Shown here: positions 10,053 through 21,108 of the stretch, piece by piece
How positions within the stretch are numbered: the first letter of the stretch is position 1
Layout of the letters: the number at the start of each line of letters is the position of its first letter
NCBI GenBank assembly: GCA_004431415.1
Contig: QPMI01000434.1
Coordinates: 62,001-126,000 of the forward strand
Source of the DNA: Cyanophora paradoxa
Taxonomy: Eukaryota; Glaucocystophyceae; Cyanophorales; Cyanophoraceae
Length of the DNA stretch: 64,000 nt
Direction of reading: 5' to 3'
Translations under genes and position numbers: made by a program
The notes under the pieces: generated by a model
What the model was told of the DNA's origin: nothing
Databases searched by the model: none
What the model saw: the letters and a program-made list of their open reading frames with translations, nothing else

Positions 10053-13000
10053 ATGACCACAGTGCTGGATGTTGGGCAGCCCCCGCCAGCTACAGATGCA
10101 GATGGCCACGGGGCGCAGCGGCCGCCGCCGAGACCTCCCGGACACAACCTTCCCAGGAGCTCTACTCTGGCCATTTCCCACCCCATCCAGGTGCGATCAA
10201 TCTCCAGAGCGGTTCGCAGAGCGCGCGCGGCTCGCAGTAACGCCCGCGCGCCCTCGCCCACAGGTCACGTTCGCCAATCTGAGCTACAAGGTCTTCCTGA
10301 AGAAGAAGGCACGCCTGCCCCCTTCGGCCCGTCCCCGCACAGAAACCTCACGCTCGCCTGCAGGAGGTGAAGCACATCTTGAAGGACTGCTGCGGCGTCT
10401 TCCAGCCGGCGCGCTTCACGGCCATCCTGGGTGCGGCCCCGGGCGTCGACGTCGACCCCGATCCCCTCCGTGGCCGACGGGTCTCCCACGCGCGCCGGCG
10501 CGCAGGGGCCTCGGGGGCGGGGAAGACGACCCTATTGAACATCCTCGCGGGGCAGACCTTCGGGGGGGTCGTCGAGGGGCAGTGCGCCCCGCCCCCCGCG
10601 CCCCGGGCGCCCCGCGCGGGCGCCCCCCAAGCGTCCCGCAGGATCTCCGTAAACGGAGAGCCGGCGAATCGCTCCTTCATGCGCCGCGTCTCCGGCTTCG
10701 TGTTCCAGGGTACACCCGCCCGGGTCTCTCGCCCGCAACCCCTCCCGCCCCCTCCCTGACGGCCGAGCCCGCGGGGGCAGACGACATGATCCTGGAGACG
10801 ATGACGGTCCGCGAGGCGCTCACCATGTCGGCGCTCCTCCGCCTGCCCCCCTCCGTCACCAAGGAGGCCAAGCTGTCCGCGCCCCGGCGGGGGGTACCGC
10901 CCCGATCCTCCCTTTCCTGAGGGGGTGCGGGTCGCAGGGCGCGCGTGGAGGACACCATCGTCACGCTGCACCTCGAGCAGGCTGCCAACACGGTACCCCC
11001 CCCCCCGACTGTTTCTCCTGTTGCGGCCGTGTGCTCATACCCGGGAAGATCGTGGGGAGCACGACTACGAAGGGCATCTCGGGGGGAGAGCGCAAGCGGC
11101 GCGCCCTCGCACCCGCAGCCGCGTCTGCGCGGCGCGCCCGCTGCGCCCTCTCACGGGCCCCTCCCCCCGCAGACTGGCGTGCGGCATCGAGATGATCGTG
11201 AACCCCGGTGCGCCTGCTCCCCTCCCCCTCCCCCGCCTGCCTCACCGCCCCCCTGACCCCTCGACGACCAGGCGTGCTGTTCCTGGACGAGCCGGTGGGC
11301 GGGGGTGGTCCCCTCGGCGCTGCTCGGGCCTGCTCTGAGGGGCGTGCGGGGGGGCAGACGTCAGGGCTGGACACCTTCACGGCCTGCTCCATCGTCTCCA
11401 CCCTCAAGGCCCCGCCCCCGCCCCCGCCCCCGCCCCCCCTCCCCTGAGGCACGCCGCGTGCAGGGCCTCGCACGCGCCGGGCGCACCGTCGCCGGTGAGA
11501 GGCCCGTGCCCCTCGCACCGCGCCCTCGCTCACCCCTCGTCTCGCTGGGGCGGGGCAGCGACGCTGCACCAGCCGTCGTCGGACATCTTCCACATGTTCG
11601 ACGACCTCTGCCTCATGGCCGCCGGCCGCATCCTCTACTTCGGGCCCGCCCAGGCCTCCCTCCCCTACTTCGCCGCCGAGGGCTTCCCCTGCCCCACCTT
11701 CACCAACCCCGCGCGCCCCCTCCGCCCCCCCCACCCCCCGCCCCCCGCTCCTCCCCGCTGACCCTCTCTCCCCTTTGCAGGCTGATCACATCTTCGTGCG
11801 CACCCGCCCTCGCCCCGCCCCCTCTCAAACTCCTGTAGATCGCCCAGAGGCACCTAGCGTGCTGATGCGACGGGGCCCCGCTCGGCGCGCGCGCTCGCGC
11901 AGATGAAGATCCTGAACACGCACTACCACGAGGGCCCCGGGGGCGCGCTGGAGGGCCCCGAGGCCGCCCCCGGCGCCGCCCGCCGCATCGAGGGCCTCCT
12001 CGACAAGTCAGCGCCCCGGCGCCCCCGCCCCTCGGCGGCCCTCGCGATCGGCCTCTGAGAGGGGGCGGGCAGGTGGGGCGCCTCGGAGGCGGGGCAGGCG
12101 ATGGCGAAGGCCGTCTCCTCCCCCGTGGGGGGCGGCGTGCACGAGAGCCACATCCAGCGCGGCGCCGGCATCCTCGACCAGTTCGCCGTCCTCACCAAGC
12201 GCTGTCCGCCCCGCCCCGCACCGCACCGCGCCGCCCCGTGCCCGGAGGCTCCTGAGCGCGGCGGCAGCGCTCAAGAACGTCTTCCGCAACAAGATGATCC
12301 TCCGCGCCAAGCTCATGCAGACGGTCCGCCGGCGCGCCGGCGCCGCGCGTCGGCGCCGCCGCGCGCTGAGCCTCGTGCGGGGCAGCTCTTCATGTCGCTG
12401 CTGGGCGGCCTCATCTACCTCCGCGTCGGCACCGACCAGTACAGCATCCAGAACAGGCGCCCCGCCCCGCCCCCCGCCCCGCCCCGCCCCCGCGTCCGCT
12501 CGGCTGACCGGCCGCCCGCCCCGCAGGAACGGGGCGATGTTCTTCATGTGAGCGGGGCGCGGGCCGCGGGTCGAGGCGGGGCGCCCGCGTCGCGCCGCTC
12601 GCTGACGCGGGGCGCCGGCGCAGCGCGACGAACAACGTCATGTCGGCGACCATGGGCGTCCTCTCCGTCTTCTGGGCCGAGAAGGCCGTCTTCAGGAGGG
12701 AGCAGGCCCAGCGCATGTCCGCCCCCGCGCCCCCGCCCGCCCCGCCCCACGGGGCCCGACAGGCGTGCGTCGGGCGCAGGTACAGCACGGCGGCCTTCTT
12801 CCTCTCCAAAGTGATGGTCGAGCTACCCTTCCAGGCCCGCCCCCCCCCCCCCCCCCCCCCGCCCCCCGCCCGCCCCTGAGGCGCCCCCGCCTCCCGCGGC
12901 GCCCCGCGCGCAGGTCGTCCTCCCCTTCATCTTCTCCGTCGTCATCTGTGCGCCCCGGCCCCGCACCGCCCCCGCCCCGCACTCCGGCCCCGCCCCGCCC

Positions 13001-14053
13001 CTGCCCGCTGATGCCCCTCCCCGCCCCAGACTGGCTCATCGGCTTCCAAAACACGGGGGAGAAGTTCTGGACCTTCGCCCTCGTCATCATCCTCATGAGC
13101 AACTGGTCCGCGTCGCGCCGAGCCCGCCGCCCCGTCCCCGCTCCCGGCCCTCACCCGCCCGCCCCGCAGCGGCCACGCCCTCGGCATCTGCGTCGCCGCC
13201 GTCGCCGGAGAGTTCGAGGTGCCGCCGGCGCGGCCCAGCGCCCCGCGTGCGCTCAGCAGCGTGCCCCCGCAGGTCGCCCTCGTGGTGACGCCGACCCTCA
13301 TCATGCCCCTCATGATCTTCTCCGGGTTCTTCGTCGTGCGCACGTCCACCGCGCCCTTCGAGGGTTGCACGACATCCATCGGCTCACCTGCCGGGGGCAC
13401 GTGCGCCGCAGAACAACGGCGGCATCCCGGTCTACTTCGACTGGATCAAGTACATCTCGTGCGCCGATCCGATCAATGCAGCCCGACGCGATGCGACGCG
13501 GTGGGATGGGAGGGCCGACACGCGGGGCGCAGGCCGATGAAGTACGGGTTCGAGGTGCTGGTGAAGAACGAGTACACCGGCCTCGAGGGCCTCACCTGCG
13601 ACCCCGCCAAGGTCAGATCAGATCAAATCAGACCGGACCTGATCCTGTCCCCGCCCCGCGCCCCCCTCCTCCTCGCCGCTCGATCTCGACCCCGGCGGGG
13701 CTGGCAGGGGGCATGCCTCTCGCGGACGGGGCGGGGCGAGGAGATCATCACCGCCCTCGGCATGGACGACGTGCGGCCCCCGCCCCGCGGGCCCCGTAGA
13801 CGAGCACGCGACCCAGAGCTCCCCGCGCTGGGATGGGGTGGGAGGGCTCCAGGGGGGATGCCTGAGCCCCGGGCGCGCCCCGGGGCGGCCTGGCGGGCCT
13901 AACGAAAGGGGTGCGGGGCAGGGGATCACGATCGGGGCGTGCCTGGCGATCCTCGTGGGCATGTACGGCTTCCTCGTCCTCCTCGCCTACCTCGCCCTCC
14001 TCAAGTCCACCGCCGCCGGGCCCGGCAAGGCCCCCCGGCCCCCGGGGCACTGA
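10053..14053 (+). CDS. ABCG (White-type) half-transporter
   Basis: An ATP-driven lipid or small-molecule exporter that works as a dimer in a membrane. The ATPase domain comes first, as in ABCG proteins: Walker A GASGAGKTTLLN, a Q-loop region MILETMTVREA, signature ISGGERKR, Walker B VLFLDEP followed by TSGLD, and H-loop LHQPS. A linker with NPADHIF follows, then about six membrane segments, among them LFMSLLGGLIYL, VVLPFIFSVVI, ALGICVAAVAG, PLMIFSGFFV and CLAILVGMYGFLVLLAYLAL near the C terminus. About twenty introns interrupt it. Several donors are GC, such as after FLKKK near 10308 and PFQ near 12838, and an intron there has a 21-nt C run. ATG 10053 gives MTTVLDVG; an in-frame codon at 9966 would add 29 residues. 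Substrate is unknown. Confidence 0.92.
12840..12860 (+). repeat. Poly-C tract (21 nt) in ABCG intron
   Basis: A 21-nt C run at the start of an intron whose donor is CAG|GCCCGC and whose acceptor precedes VVLPFIF. Confidence 0.85.
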
Positions 14054-14705
14054 CTGCCACCCCGCCCCACGCACCCAGCAGCCAGGCAGGCGGGCGAGTT
14101 AGATGGCTATAGCTAGCTAGCTCAGCGTTCGACCAGGGATTCAGATGGCCGACAGGTAGGCAGGTAGGGAGCAGGCTAGGTTGTGAGAGGCAGGAGCCGG
14201 CCCGCGGGACGGGGCCCCCCGACCGTCGGGCGCCCCGCTCTGCCATGGCGTCGATCGCGGCCGTTGATTGCAGGGGCCCCGCACACTACCGTGCGCGTGC
14301 CGCAGTGCCACGGTGCCCCGCGGCGTGCAGCACACGTACGCGTCAGTCAAGATTCATGATGCAGTTATTTGATTTGATTATTTGGTTCGAGAATGAAGAA
14401 GCTTCAGCAACGTTAACAGTCCGTCGGGCTCTCAGAGTCTGAGAGTGAGCCGGGACCCGAGTCCGACGGTCCCTCATGATCAGCCTGGCAGGGCCGGCCC
14501 GGCCGGGGGCCTTGGAAACTCATGATCAAGCTCTTAGCCTTTCAAGTTTCAAGGCCACACGGCGTGAACAGATCACTGAGTCATCTGATCTAGATCCTAG
14601 AGGGTGACTCAGTGACCCGGTGGTTTGAAATGTTACGACTGCAGACTGGAATCCCCCCCGCAGGAGCGCTGCGGCGGGGGCGGGGCTCCGAGGCTCGGGG
14701 GCCGG
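14054..14705. other. Convergent intergenic region with CATGATCA dyads
   Basis: This 652-bp spacer separates the ABCG stop from the deacylase stop. It is AT-richer than its surroundings and has two copies of CTCATGATCA (near 14474 and 14519), a CACTGAGTCA word near 14573 and short GATC-rich stretches. No ORF with family resemblance is seen. Similar words recur in spacers near 32.7, 49.8 and 54.8 kb. Confidence 0.5.
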
Positions 14706-16058
14706 CTAGGGCTTGGGGGCGGCCTGGAGGTCGGCGACGGTGGGGCCGAGGAGGGCGACGAGGTCGGAGCGGGCGAGGCGGACGAGCATGCCCCGCGCGC
14801 CCCCGTTGATCACAACGTCCCCCTGCCCCCGCACCAGAGGCCCCCGCTCGGCGGGGTCCCAGCGGGGGAGGGGGAGGGGGCGGGGCCGGCACCTCGAGGG
14901 GCTCCACGAACTCGTCCGTCATCACCGACGCCTCCAGCACTGGCCCCGCCCCGCCCCGTCCCCGCCCCGTCAGCGAGAGAGCGCGCGGCCGCGGCGGCAG
15001 CGCCGCGCAAGCGCTCGGGGGCGCACCGACGGGGAGGGCGGTTTTGCTGCCGAAGGGCGAGGTGCCGCCGACCTGCGCGCACGGCCGTGAGCGCCGCTCG
15101 CCGGGGGAGCCGGATGCGACCGCGGCTCCGTCCCTCCGCGGCCGAAGGAGGGGAGGGGGCCCACGGGGAGCCCCGAGGGCCGAGGGGCGAGCTCGGGGCG
15201 CACCATGTACCCCGTGACCTCGTGCGAGCGGTCCACGTTCGTCATGCGGGCCCCCTTGGCCCGCATCACCTGGCCAGGAGCCGAGGCAGGAGGCGGATCG
15301 CATGTGAGGTCGGAGAGGCGGGCGCGGGAGGGGCCGGGGCGCGGGGAGCCGGGCACGCACGGCGGCGAGCTTCTTCATGTCCACCGCCCCGTCGCCCGGC
15401 ATGAGGACGAAGATCTGAGGCGCGCCCCCGCCGCGCCCGCTCATTCGCCCCAGGCGGCTGCCGAGGCGCGCGTCCATGCCGCGCACCTGCTGCTTCTCCT
15501 TACTCTTCAGCTCAATGTCTACGACGAGCGTCTGCGCGGGCACGCGTCAATGACTAAGCGGCGGCCGCGGAGGGCCGGGCCGGGCCGCGCCTTCAGCGTC
15601 TGTCGCGTCGGCATGCCAGTGCGCTTCGCCGCCTCCTCCGCGCCTTTGATCTGCGCGCGCGGCCGGCGATCGGAATCGGCGCTCGGCCTGCGCGGTGCCA
15701 CGGGCGCGCGCTGGCAGCAGCGGCCGGCAAACCTCGTAGTTATACGGCAGCGGCGTGTGCCTGCCGGCGAAGACCGGTTTGCGAGCGATCAGCAGACAAC
15801 TAGTACTCGCGGCCACGCCGGCCGCGACTGGCTGGCCGCTCATTGCTTGCGCAGCGCTCCGAGGGGCTTCCCAAGCTCGCATTTGATTGTAGCTAACGAT
15901 GCTATGCGAACGCCGCGCACAGCACGCGCGCGCGAGGCGCCGCGGCTGGGCGCGCGCCGGCACGCGCACCTGATGCCCTTCTCGCGCAGGAACGTGAGAC
16001 CCGGCGTATCTGACGTATCTGAAGGCGGCGCGCCTGCCTCCTGTTGTTCGGACGCCAT
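14706..16058 (-). CDS. YbaK/EbsC-family aminoacyl-tRNA deacylase (Cys-tRNA(Pro) type)
   Basis: YbaK-domain proteins hydrolyse mischarged aminoacyl-tRNAs in trans. The start MASEQQEAG at 16058 is followed by LREKGIR, a small exon ending LPYNYE, then EEAAKRTGMP and QTLKTLVVDIE, as in bacterial YbaK. Next come IFVLMPGDGAVDMKKLAAV, GARMTNVDRSHEVTGYMV, GGTSPFGSKTALPV and VINGGARGMLVRL. The GGxSPFG loop, the preceding TGY and the C-terminal ring of glycines are family hallmarks. The protein ends in ADLQAAPKP. The intron between LK and TLVV (minus strand 15590-15532) has a GC donor, since no GT exists at the required junction. It has no clear targeting peptide. The gene is head-to-head with TypA, 44 bp between start codons. 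Confidence 0.88.
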
Positions 16059-16102
16059 CGCGGTGCAGATGCGACGAGAGCACTATACCCCCACCACGTT
16101 CG
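16059..16102. promoter_or_regulatory. 44-bp divergent start-to-start spacer, deacylase / TypA
   Basis: The two start codons are only 44 bp apart, so transcription signals and 5' UTRs must overlap here or lie inside the coding regions. The spacer includes ACTATACC. The two products act on translation fidelity and ribosome function, so co-regulation is plausible but inferred. Confidence 0.6.
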
Positions 16103-19100
16103 ATGCAGCTGAGCGCAGCGCTGCGCCTGCGGGCGCCGCAGCCTTGCTGCAAGGCTGCAGCTACGGTGGCAAGACAGTCGGCCCGGGCCGCACAAGCAGC
16201 CGTGCCGCTTGGTCGTGCTGGGCAGGCTGCGGGCGCGTACCAGCTACAGTCCAGCGCGGCGAGGTTGATACAAAACGATGGCTTGCGGTGCCGTTTCCGG
16301 GCCTCTCGAGCTCTCAGCTCGGCCGCTAAGGTCCGCGCGCCGCCCGCCCGCCCCGCGCGCTGCCGGCCGCGAGCTGCGCGAGCGCAGGATGATGGAAGGA
16401 AGCCGCGCGAGAGCATGCGCAACGTCGCGTGCGCTCCCCGCCCGGCTGTGCCCTCCCCGTGCCCGACGCCGCTCACGAACCGCCACCCGCTACCCGGCCC
16501 CGGCGCGCAGCATCATAGCGCACGTGCGTTGCCGCTTCGAGGCACCCCAGGAGCTCGAATCGAGCTGAAAGCGGGCGGCAGGTCGACCACGGGAAGACGA
16601 CGCTTGTGGACCGGCTCCTGAAGCTCGCGGGGGAGGCCTTCGCGGGGGAGCGCGTCATGTGCGCGCCCCTCCCGCCCCGCCTTCGTCATGGCATCGAACT
16701 CACCTTGCGACCGGTGTCTCCGCAGGGACTCGGTGCCCCGGCCCCGCCCGCCAGCCGCCCCCGCGCCCGCTCCGCGCCCGGCCGGCTGAGCGCGCCGCGC
16801 CGCAGAACAAGCTGGAGCAGGAGCGGGGTATCACGATCCTCGCGAAGACGACCTCGGTGCAGTGGACGCACCCCTCGGGGCAGGAGTACCACATCAATAT
16901 CGTCGACACCCCGGGGCGCGCGCGCGCAGGCCCCCCCCGCGCCGGGGCCGCCTTGACGGGGGCGGGGCGGCAGGCACGCGGACTTTGGGGGAGAGGTGGA
17001 GCGGACGCTGTCGATGGTGGACGGGGTGGTGCTGGTGGTGGACGCCAGCGAGGGGCCCCAGATCCAGACCAAGTTCGTCCTCTCCAAGGCCCTCGCCCAG
17101 GTCCCCCGCCCGGCCCCGCAGCCCCGCCCCCGCAGCCCCCGCCCGACCCCGACCCCAGGGCCTCCGCCCCATCGTCGTCCTCAACAAGGCCCGCCCGCCC
17201 CGCCCGCGCCACGCCCCGCGCGCCGGGCCGGGCCCGCCCTCTGAGCTTCGGGCGCAGGTGGACCGGGCGACTGCGCGCATCCGCGAGGTCGAGAACGAGG
17301 CGCGCACGCGCCCCGGCTGCTTCGTGCCTCCCGTGGCGCCTGCCTGACGGGGCCGGGGGGCCAGATCTTCGACCTGTTCGTGTCGCTGGGGGCGAGCGAC
17401 GCGCAGCTCGACTTCCCCATCCTCTACGCCTCCGCCAAGGAGGGTGCGCCGGGGCGAGGCGCGCGCAGCCCCGGGGCGAGGGCGGGCCGCTCACGGGCGG
17501 GCCGGGGGCGCGCAGGCTGGGCGGTGCGGGACCCCGACCACCCGCGCGGGGACATGAGCCCCGTCCTCGAGGCCGTCGTCGCACACGGTACCCCCCCTTC
17601 CCCCTTCGCGTCGCCGCCCCCGCGGAGGCGTCACTGGGCTGGGGCGCAGTGCCGGCGCCGCGGGTGGACGCGGAGGCGCCGGCGGCGATGCTCGTCTCCA
17701 TGCTCGACCACGACAAGATCTTCGGCCGGCGCGCACGCCACCCCGCCCCGAGCCCCGCCCCGCCTCCCGCTCACCTCGGATGGACGTGGACGGGGGCGGC
17801 AGGATCCTGACGGGGCGCATCTACGCGGGGACCTTCCGCATCGGGGCGCGCCTCATCGGTCTCACTGTCGCCGGCGAGCGCGCCGAGGAGAGTGCGCACC
17901 GCCCGCCCTCCCGCCCCCTCTGCTCGCGGCCCCGGGGCGGCTGCTGAGCGGGGCCGGGGCGGGGCAGGCAAGGTGCTGAAGATGTTCGCGCGGCGCGGCA
18001 TGGAGCGCATCTACGTCGACGAGGCCGGTGCGCGCCCCGTCGCTCGCTCGCTCGCCTGCCGCCTCGGCCCGGGCCCCACGCCGCGGGCAGGGGCGGGGGA
18101 CATCATCTCCATCGCCGGCTTCTCGAAGACGACGGTGACGGACACGCTCTGCGACCCCGCCGTGGCGGCCCCGATCGCCGCCGCCCCGATCGACCCCCCG
18201 ACCCTCTCGATCTGCATCGGGCCCAACGACAGCCCGCTCTCGGGGAAGGAGGGGAAGCAGCTGACGTCGGCCATGATCCGCGAGCGCCTCCAGAAGGAGG
18301 CCGAGTCCAACATCGCCATCGCCCTCTCCGAGGGGTCCGCCCCGGGCCCCGAGACACTCCCCACCCCCGCCCGCCGCTCCCGCTGAGCGCGCCACCGGCC
18401 CCTCCCGCGGCAGGCCGGACCGGGACACGCTGGAGGTGGCGGGGCGGGGCGAGCTGCAGCTGGGCATCCTCCTCGAGAACCTGCGCCGCGAAGGCTTCGA
18501 GGTCACGGTGCGCGCCCCCTCCCCACCAGCGAGGGCGGCGCGGGGGGCCAGGCGGAGGCTGGGGCGCCGTCCCTCCTCTCCCGCCCCCGCCCCGCCGAGC
18601 GCGGCCTCCTTAGCTCGGCTCGCCCTCCTGCGAGACCGGGGTGGGGGCCAGCGTGCCGCCCCGCGCTGCTTGCTCCCTGCCTCGGGCCCCCTCCGAGGCG
18701 GCGCGCCGCGCGCAGGTGTCGCCGCCCAAGGTGGTGTTCCGGACGGGGGAGGGCGGGGAGAGGCAGGAGCCCATCGAGGAGGTCCACATGGAGGTCCCCG
18801 ACGAGGCCCGTCCCCTGCCCCCGCCTCCCCCCTCCCCGGCCCTCCCGCCCGCGCCCCCTCCCGAGCCCCCCCTCGGGCAGGTGGCCGGCCTGATGATCGA
18901 GGCGATGAACCTCCGGAAGGGCGAGATGAAGGACATGAAGCGCGTACCCCCCCCCCCCGCTCCCATCGGCCCCCGCCCCGCCCCCCGCTGAGCGCGCCCC
19001 GGCCCCCGCAGGCCCCTGGGGAACGGGAGGACGCGGATGGAGTTCGAGGTGCCGTCGCGCGGCCTCATCGGCTTCCAGTCGCTCTTCAACACGATGACGG

Positions 19101-19928
19101 GGGGCGACGGCGTCTGCAACCGGGCCTTCGCCCGCTACGAGGCCTTCAGGGTGCCCCTCCCCGCCCCCCCCGCCCCCCCGCCCGCCTGCTGAGGGCGGGG
19201 CAGGGCTCGATGGATCGCGTGCGGAAGGGCGTGCTGATCAGCATGGACGAGGGCGTCGCGACGACATACGCCCTCGGCCCGCCCCGCCCCGCGCCCCTCC
19301 CCCCTCGCCCGCCTTGTCCTCGCCCTGAGGCGGGGCGGGGCAGACATGCTGCAGCCGCGGGGCGTCCTCTTCATCGGGCCCCAGGCCAAGGTCTACTCTG
19401 GCATGATCATCGGCGAGCACAGGCGAGCCGCCCGTCATCACCCGCCCCCCGCCCCGCCGCCCCGCCGCGCCCCTGCAGCCTGCCGTTCGCCGCTCCCTCA
19501 CGTCGGGCGTGCAGCCGGGAGAACGACCTGGAGGTGAACCCGACGAAGGAGAAGAAGCTCACGAACGTGCGCTCCGTTGGGCACGAGGACATGGTGCGCA
19601 TGCGCTGCTTTGCGCGCCCCAGTGCCCCCGCCCAGCCGGGGCTCCCGCGACGCCCGTCCGCGCCCGCCAGGTCCGCCTCACGCCGCCCCGCCAAATCTCC
19701 CTCGAGTACGCCATCGGCTACTGCAACGGTCCGCCCGCGCCGCTCCCCGAGGCCCCGGCCCCGAGGCCCCGGCCCCGAGGCCCCGGCCCCCACTCACCTC
19801 GCAGCGGGGCCCCCGCAGAGGACGAGATGATCGAGATCACGCCGCAGAGCATCCGCCTGCGCAAGCGGCATCTCGACCCCAACAAGAGGAAGGCCCTCGA
19901 GCGCGCCCGCGCCGCCCAGTCCTCCTAG
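16103..19928 (+). CDS. typA: TypA/BipA translational GTPase, predicted organellar
   Basis: A ribosome-associated GTPase of the EF-G/LepA superfamily. An Arg/Ala-rich, acid-poor leader of about 75 residues begins [13 protein letters not shown] and reads like a mitochondrial presequence. Then come RNVA-IIAH-VDHGKTT (P-loop), ERGITIL (switch I), VDTPG-HADFGG (G3), NKVDR (G4) and YASAKEG (G5). Beta-barrel domain 2 follows, then the TypA-specific C-terminal region: [34 protein letters not shown] and [11 protein letters not shown] 13-nt exon (16511-16523) encodes IIAH. At least six introns have GC donors, including 16916-16973, 17189-17256 and 19433-19514. The early-Phe plastid signal of glaucophytes is absent, so mitochondrial location is favoured. 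Stop 19926-19928. Confidence 0.93.
16511..16523 (+). other. typA: 13-nt micro-exon of TypA
   Basis: CATCATAGCGCAC lies between a CAG acceptor and a GTGCGT donor. It supplies the IIAH that every TypA has just before VDHGKTT, and it restores phase between the preceding exon (ending RNVA plus two nt) and the next (GTCGACCAC). Confidence 0.85.
19747..19792 (+). repeat. typA: 12-bp tandem repeat in TypA intron
   Basis: Roughly four copies of a GGCCCCGAGGCC-like unit occur in the intron before the last exon. Confidence 0.7.
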
Positions 19929-21108
19929 GCCTATAGCTAGTTAAAGTACTTTACTAAGTTAGCTTAGTAGAACATTGCATGCGCAAGGCTCCTGCCTGAA
20001 GCGGACACGGCCGGGGGCGTGCCGCAGGCAAGTCCGACGCCGATGGCTAGATAAGCCGAGATCTAGATGAGCACCAGCGCTAGCGTTTCACGGCGCGAAA
20101 CGATGTCGACAAACCAATTTGGGGTACAAACGCGGGCAGGGGGTACTGCTCCGCTAGGTCGCACCGCGCAAGGAGCAGGCCAGGGCAGCCACGAGCTTCT
20201 TCGTGCTCCTTCCCGGCTTCAAATTCGCCCGCGCCGGCACCGTTCAACAGCCCGCGCGGTACCTAATTGAAGACTCCGAGCCAAGAGACCCTCGGGCGAC
20301 TTTGGGCCGGCTCGCTCGTTTTTAGGCCGGCCTGAACTTGTGCGGCCGGCGGCAAAGTGCCCGCGTGGTAGAAAGCGCGTGCCAGGATTAGCGGGGTCGA
20401 CCAACTCTTGGTTGAAGATGGCCGCAAGGGGAAAAGTGAGCCGCTTTCTTGAACCTCTCCTGTGCCTACATTCTGGGCCGCATTGCGCGGCCCGCCGCTG
20501 ACCTTCTTGCTCGCTCGGAAGGGCGGTTTCGCCTTTGAGATCGGAGGTGTGCCTCACGCGCTACTCTTTTGTTGGTACGGCTAGGTCTAAACTCTGCTTT
20601 GCTTCCCAGGCACGTCGCTTGGAGGGGACTCCGTTCCGCACGTCCCCGTCTCGACAGGCAAACCCCCTGCGAAGCCCGCCGGATCAAAGCCCCTGGCACC
20701 CGCCCCACCTATGCGAAAGCCATGTGCGTTCGTTTTCGCGCTGGAGCCGCGCGGGGCGCGGGCTACCTGGAGTGCGCCGCCTGACGCGCCACGCAGCCGA
20801 TGATGGCTCGGCCGTTCAGCCGAGAAAACACTCCGGTGCAGGGGTGCCTGTGGCTCCTGCATCCACCGGCGCTCTTCCGAACGGCGGCGCTCCCTCTTCG
20901 GCCAATAGCCGAGTCCGCCAGAAGCTTCCCGAGAGAGTGAGCGCCCTGCCGTCCCGCCGACCCTTTCCCTTTCTTTTTTTCTCATTGGGCTGTGTCCACC
21001 CAACAGCCAGCGAACTCGGGGCAGCTCACACCGACGAGCCAGAACGGCGGGAACGTGCCCCCAATACGCATGGCACGGAGCGAGGCAAGCAGCCCTCGCC
21101 CCGACGTC
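19929..21108. other. 1.2-kb intergenic region
   Basis: This spacer lies between TypA and the coiled-coil gene. It starts with CTAG-rich, AT-richer sequence and becomes GC-rich. Apparent open frames on both strands have no family resemblance and no believable splice structure. I see no gene. Confidence 0.45.
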
